Shown here in pieces: positions 1 to 12,700 of a stretch of DNA of 64,000 nt. A program made the position numbers and the translations under genes. The DNA comes from Argopecten irradians (taxonomy: Eukaryota > Mollusca > Bivalvia > Pectinida > Pectinidae), in assembly GCF_041381155.1 (NCBI RefSeq), contig NC_091141.1, positions 22,278,828 through 22,342,827 of the forward strand, read 5' to 3'. The notes beneath the pieces are model-generated. The model did no database searches and was not told the origin of the DNA. It saw only the letters and a list, made by a program, of their open reading frames with translations. Every line of letters starts with the position of its first letter. Positions within the stretch are counted from its first letter, which is position 1.

Positions 1-1011
1 ATTCCTCATAGGGAAGCATAACAGATTTTAAATAACTTCAAGACTCCTTAAGATATTTTCCTTAACTTCTGTATTACTTTCCTACGTGGAAGTTTAAGTT
101 AAGGAATTTCAAATTTAAAGATTCTCCACTGCAGATATGCAGAGCGTAAACGACACCCATCATTTGAACAACTGCTGTTTACTCATGTATGTCTAATTAA
201 CAAAAAAATACATATAAAATAATTTATTTTACTTTTGGTAAATGCACATTCAGTATATAGGCCATAGTGACATGGATTTTTTTAGAACGCAATCAATTAT
301 ATCAAGTTAAATAAGAAGCTAAAACTTTTCAATGCTTTTAATGGGGTAATGCAAGTAATTTTTGGTGTGAAGTAAGAACATTTGTAACTGAAGAAAAATA
401 AATATTCGTCTGCTTCTGTTTTTTATTGAGAAAAAATACAATTTGTCAGCAGTGAAGCATCTTTAAGAAACTGGGCCCAGGTGTTTTCCAAGGGGCAGCA
501 TATATATCATGATCAATACAAATGTATCAACTTGACTATTACAAGGCATGGGCATATGACAGATACCTCTGGTGTTACATTGTAACCCAAAACTTGTGTC
601 CAATCCCTGTTGTCAATTATTTATGACAATAAAAATGTTTCAAATCGCTATAACATAGCACAATAGGTGTGGTCACACAATGAAAGGACACTTTGTTTTC
701 GCAGATGGAATGATTACGAGATGAATATATTTGTCTGTTTCCTGGTCAAGTTTCCATTTAATATATTAATTATCATATTAATGTTATTTCTTATAATAAA
801 ATATATTTTCATTGATAAATACATGAAAAGCACAAAGCCATTAAATCTTTTTTGATTTCATGCTCTTATTGTTTTCTTATTTGGATTTAGTAAATAAAGT
901 ATCCAAGGTATTATCCAAGTAGACAAGTTACCTTGAAAAATAGATACCATATTCACCTTAATTAGCGCCCAGGGTTCTTATAAAAATAACACAAAAGGGG
1001 CTCTTATTAAG
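1..1011. other. AT-rich sequence without recognised features
   Basis: I see no convincing exon, repeat array or transposon end here. A short frame at 667-855 is hydrophobic and AT-driven and is not supported as a gene. Confidence 0.5.
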
Positions 1012-2107
1012 TAACAAGAGATCCCAGAGGGATCTTGGCGTCCACCAAAGAATGATCTATATCTGACAATGGAAAGATGGATCTTTTCTCTACTTTTTAA
1101 ACTTTTTCAAACATACTACACATAAAATTTCAGACAGATCACTTCAGTACCTTTTGAGAAATAGTAGTAACAAACTTCAACTATCAAAATCCAAGATGCT
1201 TCCTTGACGGCCATCTTGTAGATCAATCGGTCCCAAATCACAAAATGCACAACTAGGGCCCTAGGGGAACCTACATGTGAAATTTGAGAAAGATCCATTC
1301 AATACTTTCTGAGAAATAGCGATAACAAACTTTGAATAGGTATCAAAATCCAAGATGGCTGCCTGGCATATGAATTTTGAGAAAGATCCCTTCAGTACTT
1401 CTGAGAAATAGCGATAACAAACTTTGAATGACAAAATCCGAGATGGCTGCCTGGCTGCCATATATGCATCTTGTTGACCGATCGGTCCCAAAATGCAATA
1501 TGCACAACTACGTCCCTAGGGGAACTTACATATGAAATTTGAGACAGATCCCTTCAGTACTATCCCAGAAATAGCGATAACAATTTTTAACTATAAAAAT
1601 CCAAGATGGCGGCCTGGTCCAAAAATGCAATATGCACAACAAGGGCCCTAGTGGAACCTACAGTTAAATTTGAGAAAGATCCCTTCAGCACTTTTTGAGA
1701 AATAGTGATATCAAACCTTAACTATCAAAATCCAAGATGGCCGCCTGGCCGATCAGCCTCAAAATCTGTATTGCACAACTAGGGACCGAGGGTACCCTCC
1801 ATGTGAAGTTTGAACAAAATCCCTTTAGTAGTTCTCAAGAAATATCGATAACAAACTTCAACTGCCAAAATCAAAGATGGCTGTCTGGCTGCCATCTTGT
1901 TTTTCTGATCAGCCACAAAATCTGTATGGCACAACTATGGACCAAGGGGACCCTCCATGTCAAGTTTGAACAAAATCCCTGCAGTAGTTTTAAGAAATAG
2001 TGATAACAAGCATTGTTTATGGACTTACGGACGGACGCGGGACGCCGGAACACGGACCACGGACGCAGGGCGATTTGAATAGCCCACCATCTGATGATGG
2101 TGGGCTA
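1012..2107. mobile_element. hairpin-ended element with tandem core repeats (family 1)
   Basis: The left end is AACAAGAGATCCCAGAGGG, containing a small palindrome. The core holds about six imperfect units (roughly 110-170 bp) with recurring text such as ATCAAAATCCAAGATGGC, CACAACTAGGG and GAGAAATAGCGATAACAAAC. A stretch of GGACGGACG follows, and the right end at 2080-2107 is a palindrome (TAGCCCACCATC...GGTGGGCTA). No coding capacity is visible. The architecture matches the element at 35127-37495. Confidence 0.75.
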
Positions 2108-3450
2108 ATGAAAATGTGAGTTGTGGACCAAAACCTCTTGAAAAATAGGTACATGTACTTAAACATATTTATTATTCAGATAATGTTTTTTACCAAAAAC
2201 TGCAGCAACTAATATACATTCAAAATTTGTAAAACAGAAAAACTGTGCACTTTATTGAAACATATAGTTCAATGTATTTATATTAATCTAAAATTGATAT
2301 CATGGATACAATATATGGAGAGAGAACATCTTGTAAAACAAATAAAGGCAATGAAAAACAGAGAAAAAAAGGACTAGAGTTTACAGGAATAGTTCAAGTA
2401 CTTTTATATATATATATATACTGTATACAACAAACAAAGTCTAACAGCCTTTTGAATTGCACTTACTAAGAACATTTCAACTAAATCAAAATTTCACTAA
2501 TTTGAGAAAATTATTCTTCAAGAGTTTTGTAAGATCAGTTTAAAAGTTACTTAATAAGCCAGAAAGATAGGTGTCTATATTATATTTTAATTGAAAAGTT
2601 TATGTCAAGGTGTTGGAGAAAAAAAAAATATCTTAATTCCTACCTACATGTCTTATATAACTAACAGTAGCACCTGAAAATAAACATAGGAAGTGATGAC
2701 CTTCCATACCGATATCGGTTATATACCGATATATAACCACTTTATCCAGCCTGCTTGGAATGTACATGTAATCAACTCTATCAATTTTTTTTTTCAAACT
2801 TATCATATGTTATGTAAACCAAATAATTCTTGCAGTGACTTAATTTTGTCTTTTATTGCCGAATGACAATTTCACGTCAATTTAATTTTCCGTGATAAAG
2901 TGCCCTGCTGCACTATAATGGAATCTTTTTTGCGACAATTTATTTTCCCAAAATCCAATCGTCCGCGAAATATATGAAAATAAATCATACACAAAAATAA
3001 GTTGGTTTACAGTATTGAACATTTTAAATTTCTTTCGTAAAAAAGCCTTATGCAATTATTTTTCCTGAATTTTGTTGAGCATGGCATGCCATGTCAATAT
3101 AAAGTAAACAAAAATCTCGCATTGGATATTTTTTGTTATCAAACGATTAAAATATATATGAAGTGAAGGAAACAATATCTGTTTGCCTGTTCACATGTAT
3201 GTAGGGGGTCAAACAGAGGTGCAAAATGCCATCTCCGTCTATTTGAATACTCTGATTATTCGAATATTTTCCTCTGTACATCATCAGTTCAGGATTATTT
3301 CCTTGCCCCATATTACCAAAAACATTAATTTGATTGTAACCAGGTACTAACAAATATATCTCATTCAAGAGACCAATAAAAGACGGATACGTTCCCATGG
3401 TAACAGACAAATGGTGAAATGTTTCACTGCTAACATAATGACAGGAAACA
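2108..3450. other. AT-rich intergenic sequence
   Basis: It contains a short TA run near 2405-2424 and a palindromic patch at about 2709-2738 (CCGATATCGG followed by TATACCGATATA). A minus-strand frame at 3147-3458 matches nothing I recognise and has no splice context. Confidence 0.5.
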
Positions 3451-4306
3451 TTTAACATTATGAAATATGTTGAATATTTATCATAATGAAATATATTTTA
3501 AAACATTTAACATTATGAAATGTTTTAAAACATTGAATGTAATGTAATATGTTTTACATTTATCATAATGAAATATGTTTTACATTTATCATAATGAAAT
3601 ATATTTTAAAACATTTAACATTATGAAATATGTTTTAAACATTAAACATAATGAAATATGTTTTAAAACATTTAACATTATGAAATATGTTTTAAAACAT
3701 TGAAACATTATGAAATATGTTTTAAACATTAAACATAATGAAATATGTTTTAAAACATTTAACATTATGAAATATGTTTTAAAACATTGAATGTATTATG
3801 TAATATGTCTTAAACATTGAACATTATGAAAATGTTTAAAACATTCAACATAATGAAATATAATTTACATTTATCATAATGAAATATGTTTTACATTTAT
3901 CATAATGAAATATATTTTTAAAACATTAAACATTATGAAAATGTTTAAAACATTTAACATAATGAAATATGTTTTATATTTATCATAATGAAATATGTTT
4001 TACATTTATCATAATGAAATATATTTTAAAACATTAAACATAATGAAATATGTTTTAAAACATCTAACATTATGAAATATATTTTAAAACATTGAACATA
4101 ATGAAATATGTTTTAAAACATTGAACATAATGAAATATGTTTTAAACATTGAACATAATGAAATATAATTTACATTTATCATAATGAAATATGTTTTACA
4201 TTTATCATAATGAAATATGTTTTACATTAATCATAATGAAATATGTTTTACATTAATCATAATGAAATATGTTTTACATTAATCATAATGAAATATGATT
4301 AACATA
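3451..4306. repeat. AT-rich minisatellite, unit about 28-30 bp
   Basis: Repeated text AACATTATGAAATATGTTTTAAAAC alternates with TTTATCATAATGAAATATG, giving about 30 units. CATTATG and CATAATG variants are reverse complements of each other, so neighbouring units can pair as short hairpins. No coding function is visible. Confidence 0.9.
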
Positions 4307-4310
4307 CCAC

Positions 4311-5030
4311 TTGCATTGATGGCATGTTAATATGATGCTTGATCTGATGACGTTTCACTTTCCGCATAAAGGCGTGTAAATTGTCGAAGTAATGACTGTT
4401 TAAACATGAGATATGAAGACATGTTTCACTGTAAACATGGAGACACGGGTGTTTGTGTTGGAGAGGAGATGGTCCGTTGTGTGTGGCGTAGCAGTATTAC
4501 AAATTCTATCTGTCGTAGGATTGAAACTGTTCCTGGAAACAAATCAAATGTAATTCTTCAAAATAATATTCTTTTTTGCGAAGCACATGAGTTACTCTGG
4601 GATTTTATTCCTGACTTTGCTGAGAGAATCTCACTGATTCAACCTACCTCATCCTCCACAATCCAAAATTAATTAACCAAACAATATCTTCCAATTAAAT
4701 ACAACTCATATATAAGGAAAACATACTCAGTAAAATCATTACCTTAGTTGGAAGTTGATTTGAATACACATGTTCATCAAATTGTGTAAAAAGAAAATTA
4801 TAAAAATAATTATATAAATAGTCGAAAGATTTTTACAAAAGCCCTGCACACATTATAACAACTATCTTTGTAAGATATAATCAAACAAAGGAAATAGAAT
4901 ACAAGTTGTGTATTTAAGTCTGGAAAGCAGGTGACATAGAGTTCAATGAAAATATGTATAAACATAATGCATTTGGTTAATTCACAGCAAACTAATGTTA
5001 CTTATCTTGAATTATCTTCTCTTGTCAGTA
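4311..5030. other. unassigned sequence with one unrecognised open frame
   Basis: A plus-strand frame at 4406-4672 (88 codons) begins MRYEDMFHCKHGDTG. It has a somewhat gene-like composition with several cysteines, but I recognise no family, and no neighbouring exons were found. It is reported as unexplained only. Confidence 0.25.
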
Positions 5031-5039
5031 AGTATGGTT

Positions 5040-5870
5040 TGTTGTTTAATTATCTCCCTTGTTTGAGAGTGTAACATCATTGATATATAATTACCTCCCT
5101 TGTTTGTGATTTTAACACCATTGATATATTATTACTGTCCTTGCTTATGTTACATATAATGCTCCTTGTTTGTTGAGTGTAACATCATTGATATGTTATA
5201 TATAATTACCTAGCTCCCTTGTTTGAGAGTGTAACATCATTGATATATAATTACCTCCCTTGTTTGTGAGTGTAACATCATTGATATATAATTACCTCCC
5301 TTGTTTGTGATTGTAACACCATTGGTATGTTATTACTGTCCTTGCTTATGTTACATATAATGCTCCTTGTTTGTTGAGTGTAACATCATTGATATGTTAT
5401 ATGTAATTACCTAGTTCCCTTGTTTGTGAGCGTGACATCATTGATATATAATTACCTCACTTGTTTGTGATCATGAGCGTAACATCATTGTTATTTTACA
5501 TATAATATCCCTTGTTTGTTGAGTGTAACATCATTGAACTATATATAATTACCTAGCTCCCTTGTTTGTGAGTGTAACATCATTGATATATAATTACCTC
5601 CCTTGTTTGTGATTGTAACACCATTGGTATATTATTACTGTCCTTGCTTATGTTACATATAATGCTCCTTGTTTGTTGAGTGTAACATCATTGATATGTT
5701 ATATATAATTACCTAGCTCCCTTGTTTGTGAGCGTAACATCATCGATATATAATTACCTCACTTGATTGTGAGCGTAACATCATTGATATATATATTACC
5801 TCCCTTGTTTGTGAGCGTAACAACATTGATATGTTATATATAATTTTCCCCTTGTTTGTGAGTGTAACAT
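5040..5870. repeat. minisatellite of about 41 bp with higher-order pattern
   Basis: The unit is close to ATTACCTCCCTTGTTTGTGA plus GTGTAACATCATTGATATAT, in about 20 copies. Variant units (TTATTACTGTCCTTGCTTATG, ATAATGCTCCTTGTTTGTTG) recur in the same order three times, so a larger block of several units has itself been duplicated. Confidence 0.88.
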
Positions 5871-7162
5871 CATCAGTATGATAGAAAGTTAACTATGAAA
5901 AACATAAGTTGAATAAAAGAAGGTTATATTCAGAAGACTGTTTCTAGTGTAAGATGTTCTACAACTGGAAAAGCCCAGACTTCTGGCCTAGCAACAATGA
6001 ACTACATGTACTAAAATGACAATTAGAACAGTAGTAATTTAATACATTTTTCAAATTTATCTAAAGTTTTACCAGCTATGTTAGTATTGGGACATCTTAC
6101 TAAAAGATTTTATAACCAAAACCAGTTGAAAAAAGTGAAAAACAAACAAAAGCAAACAACACTCAGTGGTGAATTGACTTTAACCCATATTAGGCCTATC
6201 ACAATCCTGCTAAGAATACCACTTGCAAAAAGAAGATAGCACATCAGTTCAAATAGGTTAATGAGGTTTTAGTTTAGACCATATATACCTATTAGAGTGA
6301 AATATGGCTACTAGACTATTCTAACCGCACATAAAATTGGGTTAAACAATACTAAATTGACCAAATTAGGGCAATCGTCCTATCGTTTTTCAGTTATACA
6401 TAGTAATAGACCTTTTTCATTTCATCCACAAATTCCATAAATTAGTCTTTTTCATTTTTACAAATTCATATATTAGTTCATTTTTCATATTTCACAAGTT
6501 CATATATTAGTCTTTTTCATTTTCAAAAATTCATATATAGTTTTATATTCATTTTCAATCACAAGTTCATTCTTAGTAGACATTGAGAGAATACAATATC
6601 GAGGTTCATTAGCCAAAATTAAAGGATTCTGAAGGAAGTTTCCATTTTTAATTATTTCAAACTTCAATCTTTTCTTTTCTTTTTCACTTTTAAATAAAGT
6701 CTATTTTTTTGGTATTTATGAAACTTAAACAGTGACCATTTGGTGCTAAAGTTCTTCTTTAGACTATTCATCAAAAACCTCTGCCCCAGCATACCCTTTC
6801 CACACACCAAATAAAATCATACGACACACAATGGATAATTTCAATTATACGCTGTAAGTCTGAAAATATGCATGACGTGATAAATTCTTCAGTCATAAAT
6901 TCTTATCAAAATAAGAATGATATCAAAAAATGATAATCTAGCCCAGTGTAAAAGCTTTTTTTATCACATGTCCTACCAACCTGAATTTCTTGTAATCTGG
7001 AACTACTCCATCTTTTTGTATTTAGAAGGATTCCAAGTAATGTTTTTCAGGGGCTAAAAGAAGAATGGAAAATAACACTTTACAACCTTGTGACAGAGTG
7101 TCCACAAGTAGCATAGTTAGTATCGTTCATCCGTCAGAGGAATCCTCGCCCATGAGTAACTA
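5871..7162. other. intergenic sequence with a degenerate short repeat
   Basis: Between about 6400 and 6580 the text CTTTTTCATTTT...ACAAATTCATATATTAGT recurs four times with drift. Otherwise nothing recognisable was seen. Confidence 0.5.
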
Positions 7163-7194
7163 TCAGCCCCAAAGTGCCGCATGTGTGGAGGAAC
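7163..7194 (-). CDS. candidate alternative terminal exon of the PLEKHF gene
   Basis: A strong acceptor (pyrimidine tract followed by CTCCAG) lies just upstream on the minus strand at 7195-7215. Exon 7 of the PLEKHF gene has a good donor (ACAG|GTAATG at 9689/9688). Splicing the two adds GSSTHAALWG and a stop, giving a 230-residue protein. In the same frame, past two stops, the exon reads GEDSSDG then a stop, which resembles the acidic serine tail of vertebrate PLEKHF2. This could mean a decayed or mis-assembled true C-terminus. It may equally be a chance acceptor. RNA evidence would decide. Confidence 0.25.
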
Positions 7195-8041
7195 CTGGAG
7201 AAAAAAATAACCACACAGTCAAATCAAAGTTATGCTTATATCACCTTTAAAAGTTCTATGTGCTGTAATGTTCATACTAACGAATCAAGGAGAGCTTTTT
7301 AAATTCAAATGTTATTACACCATCAAAGTTTCCAGCTATTTACAGAATTACAATACCGGAATTCGCCACCCAATAAGCTATCCATGTCCCTATAAGACGC
7401 TCCCCTTACCCCCTTTTTTGAGGCCTCAATTTCAATTGCCCAGGCATAAATAAGGACCCAAACTACATAAAACGGTATAAATTTGCAATGATTTTGACCT
7501 TATTAGCACCTTTTTCATTTTTATCAATTTTTAAGCGCCCGTGGGAAGAACGGTATCTTATAATGCACAGGTTTTAGTTTTGCAAAGTCAAATAAGAGCT
7601 CAAAATGAATTTATTTTTGGCAAAATCAACAAATGTTTGCCAAATAATATTTATCGTGCAAATATAACGTTTAACCAAAAAGCAAATAATCCAAACATAT
7701 CAAAAAACGTATAACAATTAAGAGGCATAGGAGCCTAAATATAACAGAAGTGTAGGGAAAAGTAGGATAAGTAAATGAGCATGAACATTAACATGGTTTG
7801 TACAGATATTAAATAAAATATTCCAGGTCTTTTTAAGAACATTTCAAGGCCTTTTTTGTCATTTTCAAGGCCCCATTGAAATCAAATTTAGAATCAATCA
7901 ATACAAAAATCAAATATTCTGACGGCTACAACTTTTGGAACAATAGCTTAATTGATCATTTACTATCACTGATGATTATGAATGAAGAAATAATTCATTA
8001 AATGAAAGTTCTGGGATATGTCTGAATCAGAACGAGAACAC
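7195..8041. other. putative last PLEKHF intron or 3' flank, unremarkable
   Basis: AT-rich sequence between the candidate terminal exon and the 875-bp duplication. A TTAGCGCC-type fragment near 7500 resembles one near 960. No gene was identified. Confidence 0.4.
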
Positions 8042-9790
8042 AGTCCGGAGTCTGATATTGAAAAATATGGATTTCAGGTTGATTCCCACAATATTTCTGC
8101 CGCAAGTTTGATCAAATTTCATGTTCATTTTAGGCTATATATACAAATTTGAATGAGGAATCAAATGTCATTTTAGAACAAATAAATTTTTCAAGGACTT
8201 TTCAAGCCAAACTCTTAAGTTAAGGACTTTCAAGGCCTGTGCCAAACATGATTAGATAAAATATTACATTGATAATAAACAAAGAATCATATAAAATAAG
8301 CTTGCAAATGAAACACATAAATAAAATAGTACTGCAATAACATGAAACATTCATGGCAATTTTTCATTCATGTTTGGAGCCTTGAAATCATTTTGTAGGT
8401 AGAAACATGTTGTGGTTCGCTGATAGAACAATGATAACAATATCATGTAAATTATGATTTGATGGCAACAACGACAATTTCTACACCACAAAAATTTTAT
8501 GTTATACAGTATACAAATAAATGTATGAATAACATTGAATATGAGGTTATCATTATTCAGAGTTCTCACTGAGTTTTTTAATAGATGGTTGAGAATCAAA
8601 AATAGGTGGTTGGGGGCAGCAGGCCCTATGGTTGCTCATACTTATTTCTGACAAAAAAAATAAAAAATAGCCGGTTGTAAACAAGGAAATAGACAGCTGT
8701 GTTTTTGCCGGCAACCGGCTTTTAACGAGAACCCTGTTATTGATTAAGAATATCAAGTATACCAGCTTACCTGATAAAATTGGCTACCAATCACTTTTTT
8801 AGCAAAACATTACCTGTTGTATTTGACTTTGCTGAGGACAATTCTTCAAACAGGTCAGACAGATTCTGATTGGCTTGGAGGATTGTGTTGTGGGAGGATT
8901 CCACCAATTTCTGATTGGAACATGTCCGGAGTCTGATATCAAAAAATATGGATTTCAGGTTGATTTCCACAATATTTCTGCCGCAAATTTGATCAAATTT
9001 CATGTTCATTTTAGGCTATAATACAAATTTGAATGAGGAATCAAATGTCATTTTAGAACAAATAAATTTTTCAAGGACTTTTCAAGGCCAAACTCTTAAG
9101 TTAAGGACTTTCAAGGCCTGTACCAACCATGATTAGATAAAATATTACATTGATAATAAACAAAGAATCATATAAAATAAGCTTGCAAATGAAACACATA
9201 AATAAATAGTACTGCAATAACATGAAACATTCATGGCAATTTTCATTCATGGTTTGGAGCCTTGAAATCATTTTGTAGGTAGAAACATTTGTGGTTCGCT
9301 GATAGAACAATGATAACAATATCATGTAAATTATGATTTGATGGCAACAACGACAATTTCTACACCACGAAAATTTTATGTTATACAGTATACAAATAAA
9401 TGTATGAATAACATTGAATATGAGGTTATCATTATTCAGAGTTCTCACCAAGTTTTTTAATAGATGGTTGAGAATCAAAAATAGGTGGTTGGGGGCAGCA
9501 GGCCCTATGGTTGCTCATACTTATTTCTGACAAAAAATAAAAAATAGCCGGTTGTAAACAAGGAAATAGACAGCTGTTTTTGCCGGCAACCGGCTTTTAA
9601 CGAGAACCCTGTTATTGATTAAGAATATCAAGTATACCAGCTTACCTGATAAAATTGGCTACCAATCACTTTTTTAGCAAAACATTACCTGTTGTATTTG
9701 ACTTTGCTGAGGACAATTCTTCAAAACAGGTCAGACAGATTCTGATTGGCTTGGAGGATTGTTGTGGGAGGAGCCATTTCTGATTGGAAC
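8042..9790. repeat. tandem duplication of about 875 bp (two copies)
   Basis: Copy A runs from about 8042 (AGTCCGGAGTCTGATA) to 8918 and copy B from about 8923 (TGTCCGGAGTCTGATA) to 9790. They are nearly identical throughout, including a shared stretch with AGCCGGTTGTAAACAAGG and GCCGGCAACCGGC. Copy B carries the functional 3' part of PLEKHF exon 7 and copy A carries the broken one. Scattered substitutions and short indels show the event is not brand new. Confidence 0.9.
8814..8917 (-). pseudogene. duplicated, broken fragment of the last FYVE exon
   Basis: This segment copies the 3' part of PLEKHF exon 7 (from SNQK to the donor) and lies in the upstream copy of an 875-bp tandem duplication. 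Compared with the intact exon at 9689-9793 it has a changed, longer stretch after the CAGAAA, an extra AC in CACAACACAATCC and one T fewer in CCTGTTTGAAG, so the reading frame is not that of the FYVE domain. It lacks the HHCRKCG part and has no acceptor at its start. It is therefore a dead pseudo-exon and not a second zinc finger. Confidence 0.8.
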
Positions 9791-12700
9791 AGGGGCCACA
9801 CACCACCTTGCCACACTTCCTGCAGTGATGCTACCAAAGGGAGACAAACAATAGGATTGTAACAACAAGGGAGATAACCAACATATCATAATGATATAGG
9901 GCCATTTTGATTCATCTGGTTTTACTGCTTGGAACCTAGTTGTTCGTTTATGAATTGATGACATAATGAGGTAAAAACGGTATAAAGCTAGTTTATTGAT
10001 AATCCTAAATAAAAGGCCAAAAAAATTCAAAGTAAAATAAAAAATCATTTGCATGGAATACATATTCAGCCACTATAATGCTTTATTCAGTCAAAAACAA
10101 CACTAACACAACATGTTTGTCTACATGTTTGTTTTTAATTAATGACAGACTTGGTGATTTTGTATTGTTTTCAAATACCCCATTCAAAATATGCAGTTCC
10201 GCCAGGGTTTATACTTGAAATAATTACAGATGGTTCAAACAGTGCAACCATGTAAATGAAACGGCCTAGGTTATTGTTAATAACATACTGTTAAATGGGA
10301 GATACCTAGGATATGATAATGTTACATAGGAGATAACCAATGTGTGATCATTTTACACATGAGATGACCAATGTGTGATCATTTTACACACGAGATGACC
10401 AATTTATCATTAGGACAGGTAGGTATAGGGGAGATAACTGAGGTAATGCTGGGAGCCTAGAAAGGTGAAGGTTACTTACCCTCCTGTTTATCACAGAAAA
10501 CTGGTATTTATTACAATGCATACACACAGTTGCTTCATCATCTGGTACCCAAACAGGAGAATCGTTGGCAGTATCCTGAGTTATTCCCCCTGTCAATAAC
10601 AAATGCCATGACAATGTTGAAACCATAAACATTACAATATCAATAAATGGGTGTATACGCAACATTTGACTACAATTCAAAGACTTAAAGACCCTCCAAA
10701 ATTACTTCATACTTTTTTGATACCATTGATATCTCTTCACTAGAAATGTAGGTAATCTTTTTAATACAATTGTAAGTTGACAATTCTAAGAGCACTGACC
10801 TACTTTTTAGTGTAGATCTTTACACAACAAGCGTTGACCTACTTTTGGGTGCAAGTGTAGATTAGTTTGCGTAAAATGGGTAAATCATACTTAACCATTC
10901 GACCTACTTCTAATAGATCTACTTGCAACTAATCACATGACCTACTTTTGTACATAATTCTGAATGTCAAGAGTTATATAATTAATCAAATGATCTACTT
11001 TTGTACTGAATTCTGAATGTCAAGAGTTATAATTAATCACTTGACCTACTTTTGAGTAAAAGGTCATTCACACATTTCTTTATATGGGACATCCATTGTG
11101 TCTTTTCAGTGGTCGTTGCTGCGTATACTACAAATGACTTCTTTGGACTGATAATCTTCCACCCATTACGGAGAGCTGAAATGTAGGAAAACATACATCA
11201 TATCATCAACAATCACTTATATCAAGCGATAATGTCTCATTACCATCAAAGATATCTCATTTATTCTTAAACATGGGAAGTTAATTAATTTTAATCATTA
11301 GAATTCAATTACATAGATGAGAGCAATCGCTAAAGAAGGGAACAGGCTAGGTACTAAAACTACATGTACATTAATATGTAGTTTTAAAATTTTGTGACAC
11401 CACACAAGTTAAGCAACAAACTTGAAACTACAATGTGGTTTTCAATATAAAATTCTGAGTCAAATGGTCTAATGTGTTGCGGTTTTTAAACCCTCGCTTT
11501 GGCCACAAATAATTAAAATGTAATGATAATAGTAACATTACAATACATTGCCACTACAATGAATAGTTGTGATTTGGATGTATTTTTGTACATCTTTATC
11601 TTTAAACTTATCACTGTTGTATCAACTTAGAGACTGACAGCATACACAGAACAGATGTATATAAATTATTAATAAATTAATTGCATACTAATCATATACC
11701 AATTCATCCAAGGAGCTTGAGATCATGCTTAAGATCAGTTCCCCTATCACAACGAAGGAAACTTCTAGTTATTAAATGAAGTGATCGAACAATAGGCTCA
11801 GGAAAGTCTGCTACACAACATTACATATCAACTTAAGTATCAATATTGCAACTGATAGCTACTTTCACAGAGGATAATGATATCCAGAGGAATTGGGGAA
11901 AACAAACTACTGCGGAGCAGATCAAAGAAAATAAGAATATTTCCAAGGAAAAGACAACATTCCATAATAGTCTAGATAGATAATGCTTCCTATACATACT
12001 TTAAGTATTCTATAAAGTTGAAAACTGGATCAGTCATACTTGTTAAAATGAGAATTTATTTATATTTTGGAATCAGATGTTGTTACAGAAATAAGAAAAA
12101 ATATCTCATTCAGATATATATGCATAAAATTTACATTTATAATTAGACAAGGGTCATGATAGAGTCAAAAGTATACACTTGATATGGATATAAAATTCCA
12201 TATTCATACCAGGAGGGATATTGCATGCACAGAAACTTCAAGAAGCTAGGGATGTATTACATATACATGTATTTGTATTGTCATGATATAGTTATTACCA
12301 ATGTCAGCAAGTAGAGCTAAAATGTTTAAAAACGAAAATGACACACATAAGAAAGGAATTTCAAACTTATTGCCCTTCTGGAAACATGAACATAACAAAA
12401 TTGCAAGCTCAACTAAATATAGCATACTTTTCACTTCAAAATAATTCCAACTCCTGGAATTAACGTCTTAGTTAACCCTTCATATATCGTTCAAACTACC
12501 AGTAATGATTTGTCATCTATTTCTGCAACTGAAATTATAAGTATGGGTAGCAATACAACCACTAGTACTGATTCATCTCTGGGTCACATGTATGAAACGC
12601 TAGCTCATAACAGAAAATACTAAAGTGTTGGTTGGTGATTTTTTTTCCAAGAACACATGCATTCCTCCACCGCCAAACCAAGATATTTATAAAGTCATCA

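Noticed and set aside
3147-3458. 103-codon minus frame next to the AT-rich minisatellite
   Set aside because: Not recognised, ends in the repeat, and has no splice signals or neighbours that support it.
5040-5870. CRISPR-like array
   Set aside because: Units are contiguous and variable without unique spacers, and the window is eukaryotic.
7065-7250. Plus frame with serine-rich peptide
   Set aside because: It is antisense to the candidate PLEKHF terminal exon and starts without supporting context.
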